This document shows, in pieces, positions 8,593 to 16,776 of a DNA stretch of 37,437 bases. A program made the position numbers and the translations under genes. The notes under the pieces were generated by a model that made no database searches, was not told where the DNA came from, and worked only from the letters and a program-made list of their open reading frames with translations. Origin of the DNA: an uncultured Clostridia bacterium (GTDB lineage Bacteria > Bacillota_A > Clostridia > TANB77 > CAG-508); contig CALXSA010000010.1 in assembly GCA_944390995.1 (NCBI GenBank), positions 1 through 37,437 of the forward strand. The letters run 5' to 3'. Numbering within the stretch: position 1 is the stretch's first letter; each line of letters starts with the position of its first letter.

Positions 8593-9210
8593 ATTAAGAC
8601 TATAGAAGGTAATGTAACAGCAGAAATTGAAGAAAAGCGTTCTAAATTTATTGCGAATGTAATTTGTGTCCAGAACGTAGAACAGGCAGAAGAAGTGCTA
8701 AAGCAATATAAAAAGAAGTACCATGATGCAAGGCATAATTGTTATGCCTATATTATTAATGGGGAGACTATTATTAAAAAAGCAAGCGATGATGGTGAAC
8801 CTAGCGGAACAGCTGGAGCACCAATACTTAATGTGCTTGAACGCAATGAGCTATGCAATGTTATTGCTATTGTTACAAGATATTTTGGAGGTATACTTCT
8901 TGGTACGGGAGGACTTGTGAGAGCGTATAGCGCGGCAGTTGTAAAGGCAATTGAAAATGCACAAATTATAGAATTAGTGGAGTCATACGAGTTAGAAGTA
9001 ATGGCTACTTACCAAAACTTAGAGAGTTTTAGGTATTATTGCAATATTAATTCTTTAAATATTGTAGACACTCAATATGGAGAGAATATAAAACTTATAA
9101 TAGAAATTCCTAAAACAAAAATGCCACAGTTTGAAACTGATTGCAAAAATAGAAAGATAAATATTTTGAGTTCGAAAATATTGCAAGAAAAAAACACAAA
9201 ATATTGTTAG
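8593..9210 (+). CDS. YigZ/YvyE (IMPACT, UPF0029) family protein with ATT start
   Basis: Soluble protein of the conserved YigZ family; exact role in bacteria is unsettled, and the eukaryotic relative IMPACT is a translation-stress regulator. The N-terminal domain has KRSKFIANV, HDARHNCYAYII, DDGEPSGTAGAPIL and VTRYFGGILLGTGGLVRAYSAAV; a smaller C-terminal alpha/beta domain follows. Homology begins well before the first ATG/GTG/TTG: the in-frame reading IKTIEGNVTAEIEEKRSKF starts at 8593 with ATT, six bases after a perfect AAGGAGG (8581-8587), and an in-frame stop lies at 8572. The first conventional codon, GTG at 8695, would remove about 34 conserved residues and has no good ribosome site. So either ATT initiates or the start codon is mutated (ATG to ATT). 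About 205 residues, the normal length. Confidence 0.85.
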   Translation: MKTIEGNVTAEIEEKRSKFIANVICVQNVEQAEEVLKQYKKKYHDARHNCYAYIINGETIIKKASDDGEPSGTAGAPILNVLERNELCNVIAIVTRYFGGILLGTGGLVRAYSAAVVKAIENAQIIELVESYELEVMATYQNLESFRYYCNINSLNIVDTQYGENIKLIIEIPKTKMPQFETDCKNRKINILSSKILQEKNTKYC

Positions 9211-9463
9211 TTATCCTGTAATACTGTACTATGTATCAAAATGACAAAATCGGAAATAAAATCAGAAACTGGAAAACCTTGTTAAAAAACAAAAAATAAA
9301 GTCACAAAAAATAAAACAAGAAAAGAAAACAACAAAAAGACAACTGGAAAAATTTTACTTTTTAAAAAATACATCAAATGGCAGAAATGCTCATTTTTCT
9401 AACAAAAACAAACATGAAAATTTCTAAAAAAATAAAAAAAACAAAAAAACTTACCGAAAACTA
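9211..9463. other. A-rich intergenic stretch before spo0A
   Basis: No gene is visible. From about 9240 to 9460 the plus strand is extremely A-rich with many short A-tracts, as expected of bent or UP-element-like DNA upstream of a strong promoter. I see no terminator for yigZ here. Confidence 0.4.
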
Positions 9464-9492
9464 TTGTAAAAATCTGGAAATAGTTATATAAT
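9464..9492 (+). promoter_or_regulatory. sigma-A-type promoter of spo0A
   Basis: TTGTAA at 9464-9469, a 17-base spacer, TATAAT at 9487-9492, about 50 bases before the TTG start. No sigma-H-type pair (AGGA/GAAT) is evident here. Confidence 0.6.
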
Positions 9493-9497
9493 CTGAC

Positions 9498-9512
9498 TGT
9501 AAAATTTTTACA
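9498..9512. promoter_or_regulatory. palindrome at the predicted spo0A transcription start
   Basis: TGTAAAATTTTTACA is a 15-base perfect palindrome beginning six bases after the -10 box, so it covers the expected +1. A related half (TTGTAAAAAT) lies on the -35 box. A repressor operator is the natural reading; the protein is unknown. Confidence 0.45.
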
Positions 9513-9542
9513 ATTTTAAATATTGATTAGGGGGATAGAAAA

Positions 9543-10361
9543 TTGAGCGAGAAAATCAAAATTTTAGTATCAGATGACAATCAAGACTTTGCAAAAACAT
9601 TAGTAACTTTTTTATCAAAAGATGAAGACCTGGAAATAGTAGGTGTAGCGAGAGATGGACAGGAAGCGTACGACAAGATAATGGAAACAAAGCCAGACAT
9701 TGCATTATTAGACATAATAATGCCGCATTTAGATGGACTAGGAGTTTTAGAAAAATTAAATTCAAGTGATTTGGAAAACAAACCTATGTGCATCATTTTA
9801 TCAGCTGTTGGGCAAGACAAAATAACACAAAGAGCAATCGAATTAGGGGCACAATATTATATAGTAAAACCATTCGATATAAATGTTTTATTAAAAAGAA
9901 TAAAAGAAATGAAATATTATCATCCATCACAAAACAATAGAAGTATAATAAGTAGAGAAATAAGAAAGCAATATATAGATATATCCCCAGAAGAAACAAG
10001 GAATGCAGAAAATTTAGAAGCTCTAGTAACAAATGTAATTCATGAAGTAGGAGTTCCAGCGCATATAAAAGGTTATCAATATTTAAGAGAAGCAATAATT
10101 ATGGTAGTAACTAACACAGATATGATAAATCAAATAACAAAACAGTTATATCCTGATATAGCTGTAAAATATCACACAACCCCAAGCAGAGTAGAACGTG
10201 CCATCCGCCATGCAATAGAAGTTGCGTGGGGCAGAGGTAGACAGGAAGTAGTAGAAAGAATTTTCGGCTACACAGTTTCAGCAAGCAAAGGAAAACCTAC
10301 AAACTCCGAGTTTATAGCGATGATAGCTGATAAATTGAGGCTTGAATTAAAGAGTGCGTGA
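9543..10361 (+). CDS. spo0A: sporulation master regulator Spo0A
   Basis: Response regulator that, when phosphorylated by the sporulation kinase/phosphorelay network, binds DNA and starts endospore formation. Receiver domain about 5-125 with Asp11, Asp12, phospho-acceptor Asp57 (LLDIIMP) and the conserved Lys in YIVKPFD near 109; a hinge; then the Spo0A_C DNA-binding domain (about 155-270) with the recognition-helix region [23 protein letters not shown] and [28 protein letters not shown]. Length 272 is typical. Start is TTG 9543 after a GGGGG-containing ribosome site; no better ATG is available. It is the clearest sign that the organism is an endospore-former. In relatives spoIVB usually lies upstream; here yigZ does. 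Confidence 0.97.
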   Translation: MSEKIKILVSDDNQDFAKTLVTFLSKDEDLEIVGVARDGQEAYDKIMETKPDIALLDIIMPHLDGLGVLEKLNSSDLENKPMCIILSAVGQDKITQRAIELGAQYYIVKPFDINVLLKRIKEMKYYHPSQNNRSIISREIRKQYIDISPEETRNAENLEALVTNVIHEVGVPAHIKGYQYLREAIIMVVTNTDMINQITKQLYPDIAVKYHTTPSRVERAIRHAIEVAWGRGRQEVVERIFGYTVSASKGKPTNSEFIAMIADKLRLELKSA

Positions 10362-10367
10362 CTTCTT

Positions 10368-10410
10368 AAAAAGGACGAAGGAAAAACTGTTTTTTCCTCC
10401 GTCCTTTTAA
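10368..10410. terminator. bidirectional terminator between spo0A and rubrerythrin
   Basis: AAAAGGACG-A-AGGAAAAA pairs with TTTTTTCCTC-CGTCCTTTT around a short loop, with A and T runs on both sides. It serves the convergent genes on either side. Confidence 0.8.
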
Positions 10411-10415
10411 CAGGC

Positions 10416-10949
10416 TTAATAATTCTCTGCGTTTACTTCAAAATAGCTTTGTGCATGTTTGCAAACTGGACAAATTGTAGGTGCCTCTAAGCCAACATGG
10501 ATGTGTCCGCAGTTTCTGCATTTCCATACAACAATGCTTCCTTTTTTGAAAACTTCTCCGTTTTCAACATTCTCTAATAACTTTTTATATCTTTATTCAT
10601 GATGTTTTTCAACTTCTGCAATTCCTCTAAAAGTAGCAGCTATCTCTAAAAAGCCTTCTTCTTCAGCTTCTTTTGCAAATTTTGGATACATATCAGACCA
10701 TTCGTAGTTTTCACCAGCTGCTGCATCAGCTAAGTTTGATTTTGTATCTCCAATTCCTTGTAAGTATTTAAAATGCAATTTTGCGTGTTCTTTCTCATTT
10801 TCAGCTGTTTCTGTAAAGATTGCAGCTATTTGCTCATATCCTTCTTTTTTTGCAACACTTGCAAAATATGTATATTTGTTTCTTGCTTCTGATTCTCCAG
10901 AAAAAGCAGCCCTTAAATTTGCTTCTGTTTTTGAACCTTTTAATTCCAT
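10416..10949 (-). pseudogene. rubrerythrin with an internal TAA stop
   Basis: Peroxide-reducing non-haem iron protein of anaerobes. The ferritin-like diiron domain is intact ([38 protein letters not shown]). At 10593-10595 the frame reads TAA where the family has Glu (HHE-E-RY). Beyond it the same frame continues without damage for 58 codons: RYKKLLENVENGEVF, WKCRNCGHIHVG, CPVCKHAQSYFEVNAENY, i.e. a complete rubredoxin-type Fe(Cys)4 domain, ending at 10416. A single G-to-T change (GAA to TAA) explains it. The 118-residue product would retain the diiron ligands but lose the electron-accepting rubredoxin centre. RBS AGGAGGT precedes ATG 10949. Either a fresh nonsense mutation, readthrough, or a sequencing error. 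Confidence 0.9.
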
Positions 10950-10982
10950 AATTATTACCTCCTAAATTTAAAATTCGCTAAT

Positions 10983-11011
10983 ATAATATAATAATAGACC
11001 GAAAAAGTCAA
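10983..11011 (-). promoter_or_regulatory. promoter of the rubrerythrin gene
   Basis: On the minus strand TTGACT (11011-11006), a 17-base spacer and TATTAT (10988-10983), about 35 bases before the start codon. A plus-strand TATAAT at 11035-11040 may serve feoB; I could not place its -35 box, and I see no clear Fur box. Confidence 0.6.
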
Positions 11012-11069
11012 GTCACCAATCTTCACATATCCCATATAATATATTATCATAACATAAACGGAGGGAAAT

Positions 11070-13217
11070 ATGGGACTTACGGCAAAGTCGACAGGGAAAA
11101 ATGTTTTAATTGAGGATATAAATAATAAATTGAAAAAGTATGATTATAGAGTGGCGATTGCGGGCAACCCTAATGTTGGAAAGTCCACTATTTTTAATGC
11201 GCTTACTGGTATGCATCAGCATACTGGTAATTGGACTGGCAAGACTGTGGCGAATGCGGTGGGAGAGTGCAAGTATAATAAGCACAATTTTTTACTAGTG
11301 GATATTCCTGGTACATATTCTATAATGTCTAATTCTGAAGAAGAAGAAATTGCAAGAAATTACATTTGCTTTGGTAATCCTGACTTGACTATCGTGATTG
11401 TTGATGGAACTGCGCTTCAGAGGAGTTTGAATTTGGTGTATCAAATTATGGAGATTACCAATAATTTGGTTGTATGTGTGAATTTGTTAGATGAGGCGAA
11501 AAAGCGAGGTATAAATATAGATTTGATTGAGCTAGAGAAAAGGCTGGGAGTGCCTGTGGTGGGCGTGATAGCGAGGAAGAAAAAGACGCTTGCGCAGTTA
11601 ATGCAAAAGGTTCAGAAGGTGTGCAGTGGCGAGATTAAGCCAAGGCCTAAGAAAATTACGTATCTTCCATATATTGAGAGATGCATCGAGGTTTTAGATA
11701 AAAAGATTACCAGGCTTCTTACAGAGGACAACAAAAAGATGGCAAGGTGGGTTTCAATCAAGTTGATTGATGGGGACGAAAAGATACTAAGGTCAATTGA
11801 GAAAAATTTAAAGGTTAGGCTGATTGAGAATAAGAAGTTACAAAAGGAAAAGGAAGAAATAGAGGATATTCTAAAGCATGAAGGTATACAGAGAGGGGAG
11901 ATTAAGGACAGGTTAATTTCTAGCATAATTTTTATGTCAGAAATCGTGGCAAATGATGTTATTACAATTGATGATGCGAAGAACAGAAAAGAGCGAAAGA
12001 TAGACAAGGTGCTTACTTCAAAGGTTTGGGGTATTCCAATTATGTTGGCATTTTTGGGTGTGATTTTTTGGCTTACTATCTCGGGTGCAAACTATATTTC
12101 AGACTGGCTGTCGATGTTTTTTGGTTGGTTACAAGAAAAGTTAGTGTATGCATTAGAAAGTCTTTCTACACCAGATTGGCTGAAGGGGGCGCTGGTGGAT
12201 GGAATATACAAGACATTGACATGGATAATAGCGGTTATGCTTCCGCCTATGGCAATATTTTTTCCATTGTTTACGTTGTTGGAGGACCTGGGCTTTTTGC
12301 CAAGAATTGCATTTAATCTGGACAAATTTTTTAGAAAGGCAGGTACTTCTGGAAAGCAGGCTCTTACAATGTGTATGGGCTTTGGTTGCAATAGTGCCGG
12401 AGTAACAGGTTGTAGGATAATAGATTCGCCAAGGGAAAAGTTAATTGCAATTTTAACTAATGCATTTGTTCCGTGTAATGGTAGGTTTCCATTCTTAATA
12501 ATTGTGGCAACAGTGTTTTTTGGAGGGCTATTTGCTGGAAAAAATGTGGAAATAATATCTACAATAGCGGTACTGGCTGTGGTTTTGCTTGGAATATTTA
12601 TGACAATATTTATTTCTAAAATACTGTCCAAAACAATACTAAAAGGGGAAAATAGCTCATTTGTTTTAGAGCTTCCACCGTATAGAAAGCCACAAATTGG
12701 GCAGGTGATAGTAAGGTCAATTTTTGACAGAACTTTGTTTGTGTTGGGCAGGGCGATTGTGGTTGCGGCGCCAGCGGGACTTGTGATATGGCTATTTGCA
12801 AACATAAATATGGGAGATATAAGTATATTAGACCACATTGCAAACTTCTTTGACCAGTTTGCGAGTTTAATGGGACTGGATGGATATATTTTGACAGCGT
12901 TTATTTTAGGAATACCAGCAAATGAAATTGTACTTCCTATAATTTTGATGAGCTACATGGGAAGCGGAACTTTGGTGAACCTAGAGGAAACGGGGACAAT
13001 TGGGCAAATTCTTATGCAGAATGGCTGGACAGTTCTTACAGCGATTAATGTAATGATATTTACATTGCTGCATTTTCCGTGCACGACAACATTGCTGACA
13101 ATAAAAAAGGAAACTGGAAGTTTAAAGTGGAGTGGGCTTGCGTTTTTACTTCCAACCGTATGTGGAATTGTGCTCTGCCTTATAACAACGGGGGTGTGGA
13201 ATTTAGTGGTACAGTAG
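11070..13217 (+). CDS. feoB: ferrous iron transporter FeoB
   Basis: GTP-gated inner-membrane Fe(II) uptake protein. The N-terminal G domain shows G1 GNPNVGKST (about 32-40), the switch region TGNWTGKTV, G3 DIPGTYS and a helical GDI-like linker (about 190-300). The membrane part (about 315-715) has the two gate segments, including CMGFGCNSAGVTGCRIIDSPREK and NAFVPCNGRFPFLI, and GRAIVVAAPAGLVIW / GIPANEIVLPIIL. Length 715 is normal. RBS GGAGGG before ATG 11070. feoA follows about 100 bases downstream, the reverse of the common feoA-feoB order. Expected to be induced under iron limitation, but no regulator site is recognisable. Confidence 0.97.
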   Translation: MGLTAKSTGKNVLIEDINNKLKKYDYRVAIAGNPNVGKSTIFNALTGMHQHTGNWTGKTVANAVGECKYNKHNFLLVDIPGTYSIMSNSEEEEIARNYICFGNPDLTIVIVDGTALQRSLNLVYQIMEITNNLVVCVNLLDEAKKRGINIDLIELEKRLGVPVVGVIARKKKTLAQLMQKVQKVCSGEIKPRPKKITYLPYIERCIEVLDKKITRLLTEDNKKMARWVSIKLIDGDEKILRSIEKNLKVRLIENKKLQKEKEEIEDILKHEGIQRGEIKDRLISSIIFMSEIVANDVITIDDAKNRKERKIDKVLTSKVWGIPIMLAFLGVIFWLTISGANYISDWLSMFFGWLQEKLVYALESLSTPDWLKGALVDGIYKTLTWIIAVMLPPMAIFFPLFTLLEDLGFLPRIAFNLDKFFRKAGTSGKQALTMCMGFGCNSAGVTGCRIIDSPREKLIAILTNAFVPCNGRFPFLIIVATVFFGGLFAGKNVEIISTIAVLAVVLLGIFMTIFISKILSKTILKGENSSFVLELPPYRKPQIGQVIVRSIFDRTLFVLGRAIVVAAPAGLVIWLFANINMGDISILDHIANFFDQFASLMGLDGYILTAFILGIPANEIVLPIILMSYMGSGTLVNLEETGTIGQILMQNGWTVLTAINVMIFTLLHFPCTTTLLTIKKETGSLKWSGLAFLLPTVCGIVLCLITTGVWNLVVQ

Positions 13218-13320
13218 TAAGAGCTGGTCATAAATTGTCAGAAATTGTAACAAAAAATTATTGTAAGAATATTATGTATTGTGGTTTTGTATAGAATTGT
13301 AACCAAGGAAGGTGAGATTT

Positions 13321-13557
13321 ATGAAAAGAACGATTCCTCTAACCGAATTAGAGCTTAACATCACTGGAATCATACGAGAAATTAATTGTGAGGCTAGTGT
13401 AAAGAGAAGGTTGCTTGATTTAGGATTAATACCAACTACTAAAATTACACCAATATTTTGTAGCTTAGCGGGCGACCCCATCGCGTACGAGGTTAGAAAC
13501 ATAATACTTGCAATAAGAAAGCAAGACGCTGAAAAAATAATGGTGTTGTGTCCATAG
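13321..13557 (+). CDS. feoA: FeoA-domain protein
   Basis: Small SH3-like cytoplasmic protein that assists FeoB. The 78 residues match the family: IREINCEASVKRRLLDLGLIPTTKITPIF, GDPIAYEVRNIILAIRKQDAEKI. ATG 13321 follows GGAAGGTGA; an in-frame GTG nine bases earlier lies inside the ribosome site. Placed after feoB, in the same direction and probably the same transcript. Confidence 0.93.
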   Translation: MKRTIPLTELELNITGIIREINCEASVKRRLLDLGLIPTTKITPIFCSLAGDPIAYEVRNIILAIRKQDAEKIMVLCP

Positions 13558-13614
13558 TAAGGTTACTAGAAAAATGTCGTCGCAGCACACACTTAATTTA
13601 ATACCGTTTATATA

Positions 13615-13643
13615 TTGTTTCAACTAAAAAAAAGTTGTATAAT
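13615..13643 (+). promoter_or_regulatory. promoter of the Sua5/YwlC gene
   Basis: TTGTTT (13615-13620), a 17-base spacer, TATAAT (13638-13643). The predicted start of the RNA near 13650 excludes the TTG at 13635 as the translation start. Confidence 0.65.
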
Positions 13644-13685
13644 CAAATGCATAGATTTATATATAAGAAAGGAATGCAACTAACC

Positions 13686-14699
13686 ATGGAAAAATATATA
13701 GATATGAAAAATAGTAATGAATATAGCAAATTAAAAGAAGCGGGAGAGATTATAAGGTCAGGAGACTTGGTTCTGTTTCCTACTGAAACTGTATATGGGT
13801 TAGGAGCAAATGGGTTGGATGCGAATGCTGTGAAAAAAATTTTTCTGGCAAAAGGAAGGAATTTTAGCAACCCAATCAACTTACTCGTAAGCGATATGGA
13901 TATGATTGAGACTGTTGCGCAAAACATTTCTCCTTTGGAATATAAATTAATGGAGACATTTTTTCCAGGACCATTTACTATAATTTTGCAGAAACGTGCG
14001 ATTGTTCCAGATATTGTAACTGCTAATCAGCCATTTGTCGGAGTGCGCATGCCTAGCGGAACTATAGCAAAAAAGTTGGTAGAATATGCTGGCGTTCCTA
14101 TCGCAGCGCCAAGTGCAAACGTTTCAGGGAAAGTTAGTGGCACAAATTTTGAGGATATATTTGAGGACTTTAAGGACAAGGTAGACTGCGCTATTAATGG
14201 TGGCAATAGCGAAATTGGAATTGAATCAACTATTGTAAAAGTAATAGAAGGTGTGCCACATATTCTAAGACCAGGAAGCATAACTGCCGAGCAAATAAAA
14301 AAGATTGCACCACAAGTTGTAAACGAATATGAAGATACAGAGTCGGTGAATGTAAATCATGCGCAGCATTATACGCCTAATAGCAAGTGCATTTTAGTAT
14401 ATAGCAAAGATAACCAGAAGATGGTAGAGAAAGTAAAAGAAATTTCAAAAAAATATGCTAAACCTTGTGTGCTTTGCTCACATGAAAACCTAACATGTTA
14501 TGAGGAAATTTTGACAATAGATGTTGGCTCAAAAACTAATTTAAACGAGATTGCTAAGAATATTTTTTCATGCTTAAAAAAAGCAGATACGTTTTCACCA
14601 GACATTGTAATTATTGAAGGGGTTGAACAAGAAGGAATTGGTGTTGCCATCATGAATAGGCTATTGAAGGCATGCAAAGAAAATTATGTGGAGATATAG
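13686..14699 (+). CDS. ywlC: L-threonylcarbamoyladenylate synthase (Sua5/YwlC type)
   Basis: Makes threonylcarbamoyl-AMP from threonine, bicarbonate and ATP for the t6A modification at position 37 of ANN-decoding tRNAs. N-terminal YrdC-like domain (about 15-200) with FPTETVYGLGANG, KGRNFSNPINLLVSD, FPGPFTIIL, VGVRMPSG and PIAAPSANVSGKVSGT; then a Sua5 C-terminal domain (HYTPNSKCILVYS onward). About 337 residues from ATG 13686, which follows AAAGGA by a somewhat long gap; ATG 13674 is an alternative but sits on the ribosome site. Sua5 architecture is normal for Bacillota. Confidence 0.95.
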   Translation: MEKYIDMKNSNEYSKLKEAGEIIRSGDLVLFPTETVYGLGANGLDANAVKKIFLAKGRNFSNPINLLVSDMDMIETVAQNISPLEYKLMETFFPGPFTIILQKRAIVPDIVTANQPFVGVRMPSGTIAKKLVEYAGVPIAAPSANVSGKVSGTNFEDIFEDFKDKVDCAINGGNSEIGIESTIVKVIEGVPHILRPGSITAEQIKKIAPQVVNEYEDTESVNVNHAQHYTPNSKCILVYSKDNQKMVEKVKEISKKYAKPCVLCSHENLTCYEEILTIDVGSKTNLNEIAKNIFSCLKKADTFSPDIVIIEGVEQEGIGVAIMNRLLKACKENYVEI

Positions 14700-14704
14700 G
14701 GCAG

Positions 14705-14806
14705 AGCTGTTTTTAGGGACGGAGCAAAAAAACAGCTTTTGGTGAGATGTGTCCCCAAAACGAAAAAAACTTCGCCAAAGAGACCTATCCCCAAAACGAA
14801 ATTTTT
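14705..14806 (-). repeat. GGGAC-box intergenic repeat, copy 1
   Basis: Two modules. 14705-14737 is AGCTGTTTTT, then AGGGACGGAGC, then AAAAAAACAGCT: the outer arms pair and hold the GGGACGGAGC box in the loop. 14744-14806 is, on the minus strand, the CGTTTTGGGGA..GGTCTC..CG..TTCGTTTTGGGGACACATCTC module also found near 24.3, 27.9 and 32.2 kb. It lies between ywlC and the pilin-like gene and may terminate ywlC. Confidence 0.7.
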
Positions 14807-14945
14807 GAAAAAGTACTTGTAAAAAAAATACTTATGATGTACAATAATACTGAATTATTGAAAAGAACTCGAGAAAAAGACAGAAATGTTTGAAAAGCTA
14901 CAGAAAAGAAAGAGCGAGAGATTGCTTTTAGAAAGGAGAAACGGT

Positions 14946-15158
14946 ATGATAAATAATAGTGGTATTACATTAATTGCATTAATTTTTACAATTGTTGCAT
15001 TAGTTGTTTTGTCTACTGCCACTATAATTATTGCGTTGCAAAATGAGGGGCTGATATATAGCGCGTATTATGTTAGAGATTTAACGCATAATGCGATTGC
15101 ATATGAAGGAGAACAGTTTAATAAAATGGACGAGACTTATGCTAATTTAACCAATTAA
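14946..15158 (+). CDS. small type IV pilin-like protein
   Basis: A 70-residue protein opening MINNSGITLIALIFTIVALV, which resembles the Gly-Ile-Thr-Leu-Ile prepilin-type cleavage and methylation region followed by one hydrophobic helix (about 6-32), then a short polar tail. ATG 14946 follows AAAGGAG; an upstream in-frame ATG (14886) would add 20 charged residues and has no ribosome site. There is no Glu at position 5 of the mature form as in classic pilins; similar GITLIALV starts are common in surface proteins of gut Clostridia. Function unknown; it may be a minor pseudopilin or a small membrane protein. Confidence 0.6.
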   Translation: MINNSGITLIALIFTIVALVVLSTATIIIALQNEGLIYSAYYVRDLTHNAIAYEGEQFNKMDETYANLTN

Positions 15159-15266
15159 TGAAAAAATAATTTGTGCTTTGTGGCGATTAGAGTATATATT
15201 ATGTGTTTGTATTTTGTAGTAAAAAAATAACCATATAGAATATAAAAGAAAGGAAAGATTGTAGAA

Positions 15267-15728
15267 ATGGAAAGAGTTAGAGGTTTTGAAATTGCAAAAG
15301 GTTTTGAAGATAAAGGAATTAATTTACCAATAAGGAAAACAAAATTTTCAGCAGGGTATGATATAGAGGCGGCTGAAGATACTGTTGTTCCAAGTTTTAA
15401 GAAAGGAATGGCGCCAACGCTTGTAAAAACTGGCCTTAAGGCATATATGCAAGATGACGAGGTGCTAATGCTATACAATCGTAGTTCTAACCCAAAAAAG
15501 AAAGGACTTATTTTGTCAAACAGTGTAGGCGTAATTGATAAAGATTATTATGGAAATGCAGATAATGATGGACATATTATGTTTGCATTTTATAATGTAA
15601 AAGATGAGGATACAGTAATAAAAAAAGGAGATGCAATAGGACAGGCAATCTTTCAAAAATATTTAACTACTGATGATGACAATGCAGATGGGGAGAGACA
15701 AGGCGGGTTTGGTTCAACCAGTAAGTAA
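15267..15728 (+). CDS. dut: dUTP diphosphatase (trimeric dUTPase family)
   Basis: Hydrolyses dUTP to dUMP and pyrophosphate, keeping uracil out of DNA. 153 residues with the motifs AGYDIEAAEDTVV (motif 1), NRSSNPKKKGLILSNSVGVID (2 and 3), IGQAIFQKY (4) and GERQGGFGSTS (5). The N-terminal extension MERVRGFEIAKGFEDKGINLPIRKTKFS and the NADNDGHIMF segment match the variant common in Bacillota. RBS GAAAGGAAAG before ATG 15267. Monocistronic. Confidence 0.95.
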   Translation: MERVRGFEIAKGFEDKGINLPIRKTKFSAGYDIEAAEDTVVPSFKKGMAPTLVKTGLKAYMQDDEVLMLYNRSSNPKKKGLILSNSVGVIDKDYYGNADNDGHIMFAFYNVKDEDTVIKKGDAIGQAIFQKYLTTDDDNADGERQGGFGSTSK

Positions 15729-15852
15729 CAAGTTATAACATAAATGTCGTGTGGTAGTGAACTAGAAACTGACCTGAAATACGAAAAAAGAGAATGGCAG
15801 GAACACCTGAAATATCACAAGATATAAGAAACGGTATACATAAATAAAATTT

Positions 15853-15914
15853 GCAATCTAAAAAAAGTTCAAAAAAAATTTCATTTTTTGTAAGTGCTCA
15901 TTTTCTAAGATTGC
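15853..15914 (+). other. long inverted repeat in the dut-carD gap
   Basis: GCAATCT (15853-15859) pairs with AGATTGC (15908-15914) around a 48-base AT-rich interior. The gap 15729-16060 has no gene; this hairpin and the next two entries are all I see in it. Confidence 0.3.
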
Positions 15915-15937
15915 AGCTTTTAATTACATAAAATCTA

Positions 15938-15968
15938 ATGGTAAAAGTTTTGACTTTTACCATTTTTT
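15938..15968 (+). terminator. terminator-like hairpin overlapping the carD -35 box
   Basis: ATGGTAAAAG (15938-15947), a six-base loop, CTTTTACCAT (15954-15963), followed directly by T5. The loop and right arm contain the TTGACT -35 box of the carD promoter, so the same bases can terminate incoming RNA and start new RNA. Confidence 0.65.
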
Positions 15969-15978
15969 GATGTATAAT
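15950..15978 (+). promoter_or_regulatory. sigma-A promoter of the carD-like gene
   Basis: TTGACT (15950-15955), 17-base spacer, TATAAT (15973-15978), about 80 bases before the ATG. Confidence 0.75.
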
Positions 15979-16060
15979 AGAAATGTAGTTGAAAAAGAGA
16001 AACAAACCCTTTCTTTAACTTCATATATTGAAAAATTAACTTTTAGAAAGGAGGACTAAT

Positions 16061-16639
16061 ATGTTTAATATTGGTGACAAGATAGTATATCCAATGCATG
16101 GTGCAGGGACGATAGACGCAATAGAAGAAAAAAACATATTGGGAGAAAAACACAATTATTACATAATCAAAATGCCTGGAGAGGTAAAAGTAATGGTGCC
16201 AACAGATAAGGCAGAAGAAGTTGGCGTTAGAAACATTATTAATAAGGAAGAAGCAGCAAAGGTAATGTCAGTGTTAGGTGAAAACGAGACAGAGATGTCT
16301 CAAAACTGGAACAAGAGATATAGAGATAACATGGACAAAATGAAAAGTGGAGATATATATGAAGTGGCAGATGTAGTTAGAAATCTTAGCTTCAAACAAA
16401 AAGAAAAAGGACTATCTACAGGAGAAAAGAAAATGCTTAATAATGCTAAACAAATTCTAGTTAGCGAATTAGTTTTAGCAGAGCATGCATCACAAGAAGA
16501 AGTTGAAAAATTAGTAGACAACAAAATAAATATTTCATTTGATGAGTATAAATTACCACAAGAAAATATAGAATTAAATCAAGACATAGTAAGCAAATTT
16601 ATACCATACAATGGAACAGGTACAAGCGAAAATTTATAA
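16061..16639 (+). CDS. CarD/CdnL-family transcription regulator
   Basis: RNA polymerase-binding protein that stabilises open promoter complexes. N-terminal Tudor-like RNA polymerase interaction domain (1-70: MFNIGDKIVYPMHGAGTI, YYIIKMPGEVKVMVPTDKAEEVGVR) and a helical C-terminal DNA-binding domain (about 75-165: WNKRYRDNMDKMKSGD, VVRNLSFKQKEKGLSTGEKKMLNNAKQILVSELVLA). 192 residues, normal to slightly long; the last 25 residues are polar. RBS AAAGGAGG before ATG 16061. It sits just upstream of dnaG-rpoD, with a hairpin between. Confidence 0.93.
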   Translation: MFNIGDKIVYPMHGAGTIDAIEEKNILGEKHNYYIIKMPGEVKVMVPTDKAEEVGVRNIINKEEAAKVMSVLGENETEMSQNWNKRYRDNMDKMKSGDIYEVADVVRNLSFKQKEKGLSTGEKKMLNNAKQILVSELVLAEHASQEEVEKLVDNKINISFDEYKLPQENIELNQDIVSKFIPYNGTGTSENL

Positions 16640-16657
16640 TTATTGTAAAACCAAAGA

Positions 16658-16689
16658 AAGGTCGTATTCTATTGCAGAATGCGACCTTA
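16658..16689 (+). terminator. hairpin after carD
   Basis: AAGGTCGTATTCT pairs with AGAATGCGACCTT around ATTGC with one mismatch. The T-run after it is poor, so termination may be partial. Confidence 0.5.
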
Positions 16690-16776
16690 TTGGTGGCAAA
16701 AAATGTAAATTAATAAGAAGGAATTGAAGACTTTATGTCGAATAAAATAAGTATATGGTAGAAAGGTTAGAAAAAG

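Noticed and set aside
10593..10595. TAA reassigned to a sense codon
   Set aside because: TAA is the ordinary stop of many intact genes here, so global reassignment is excluded.
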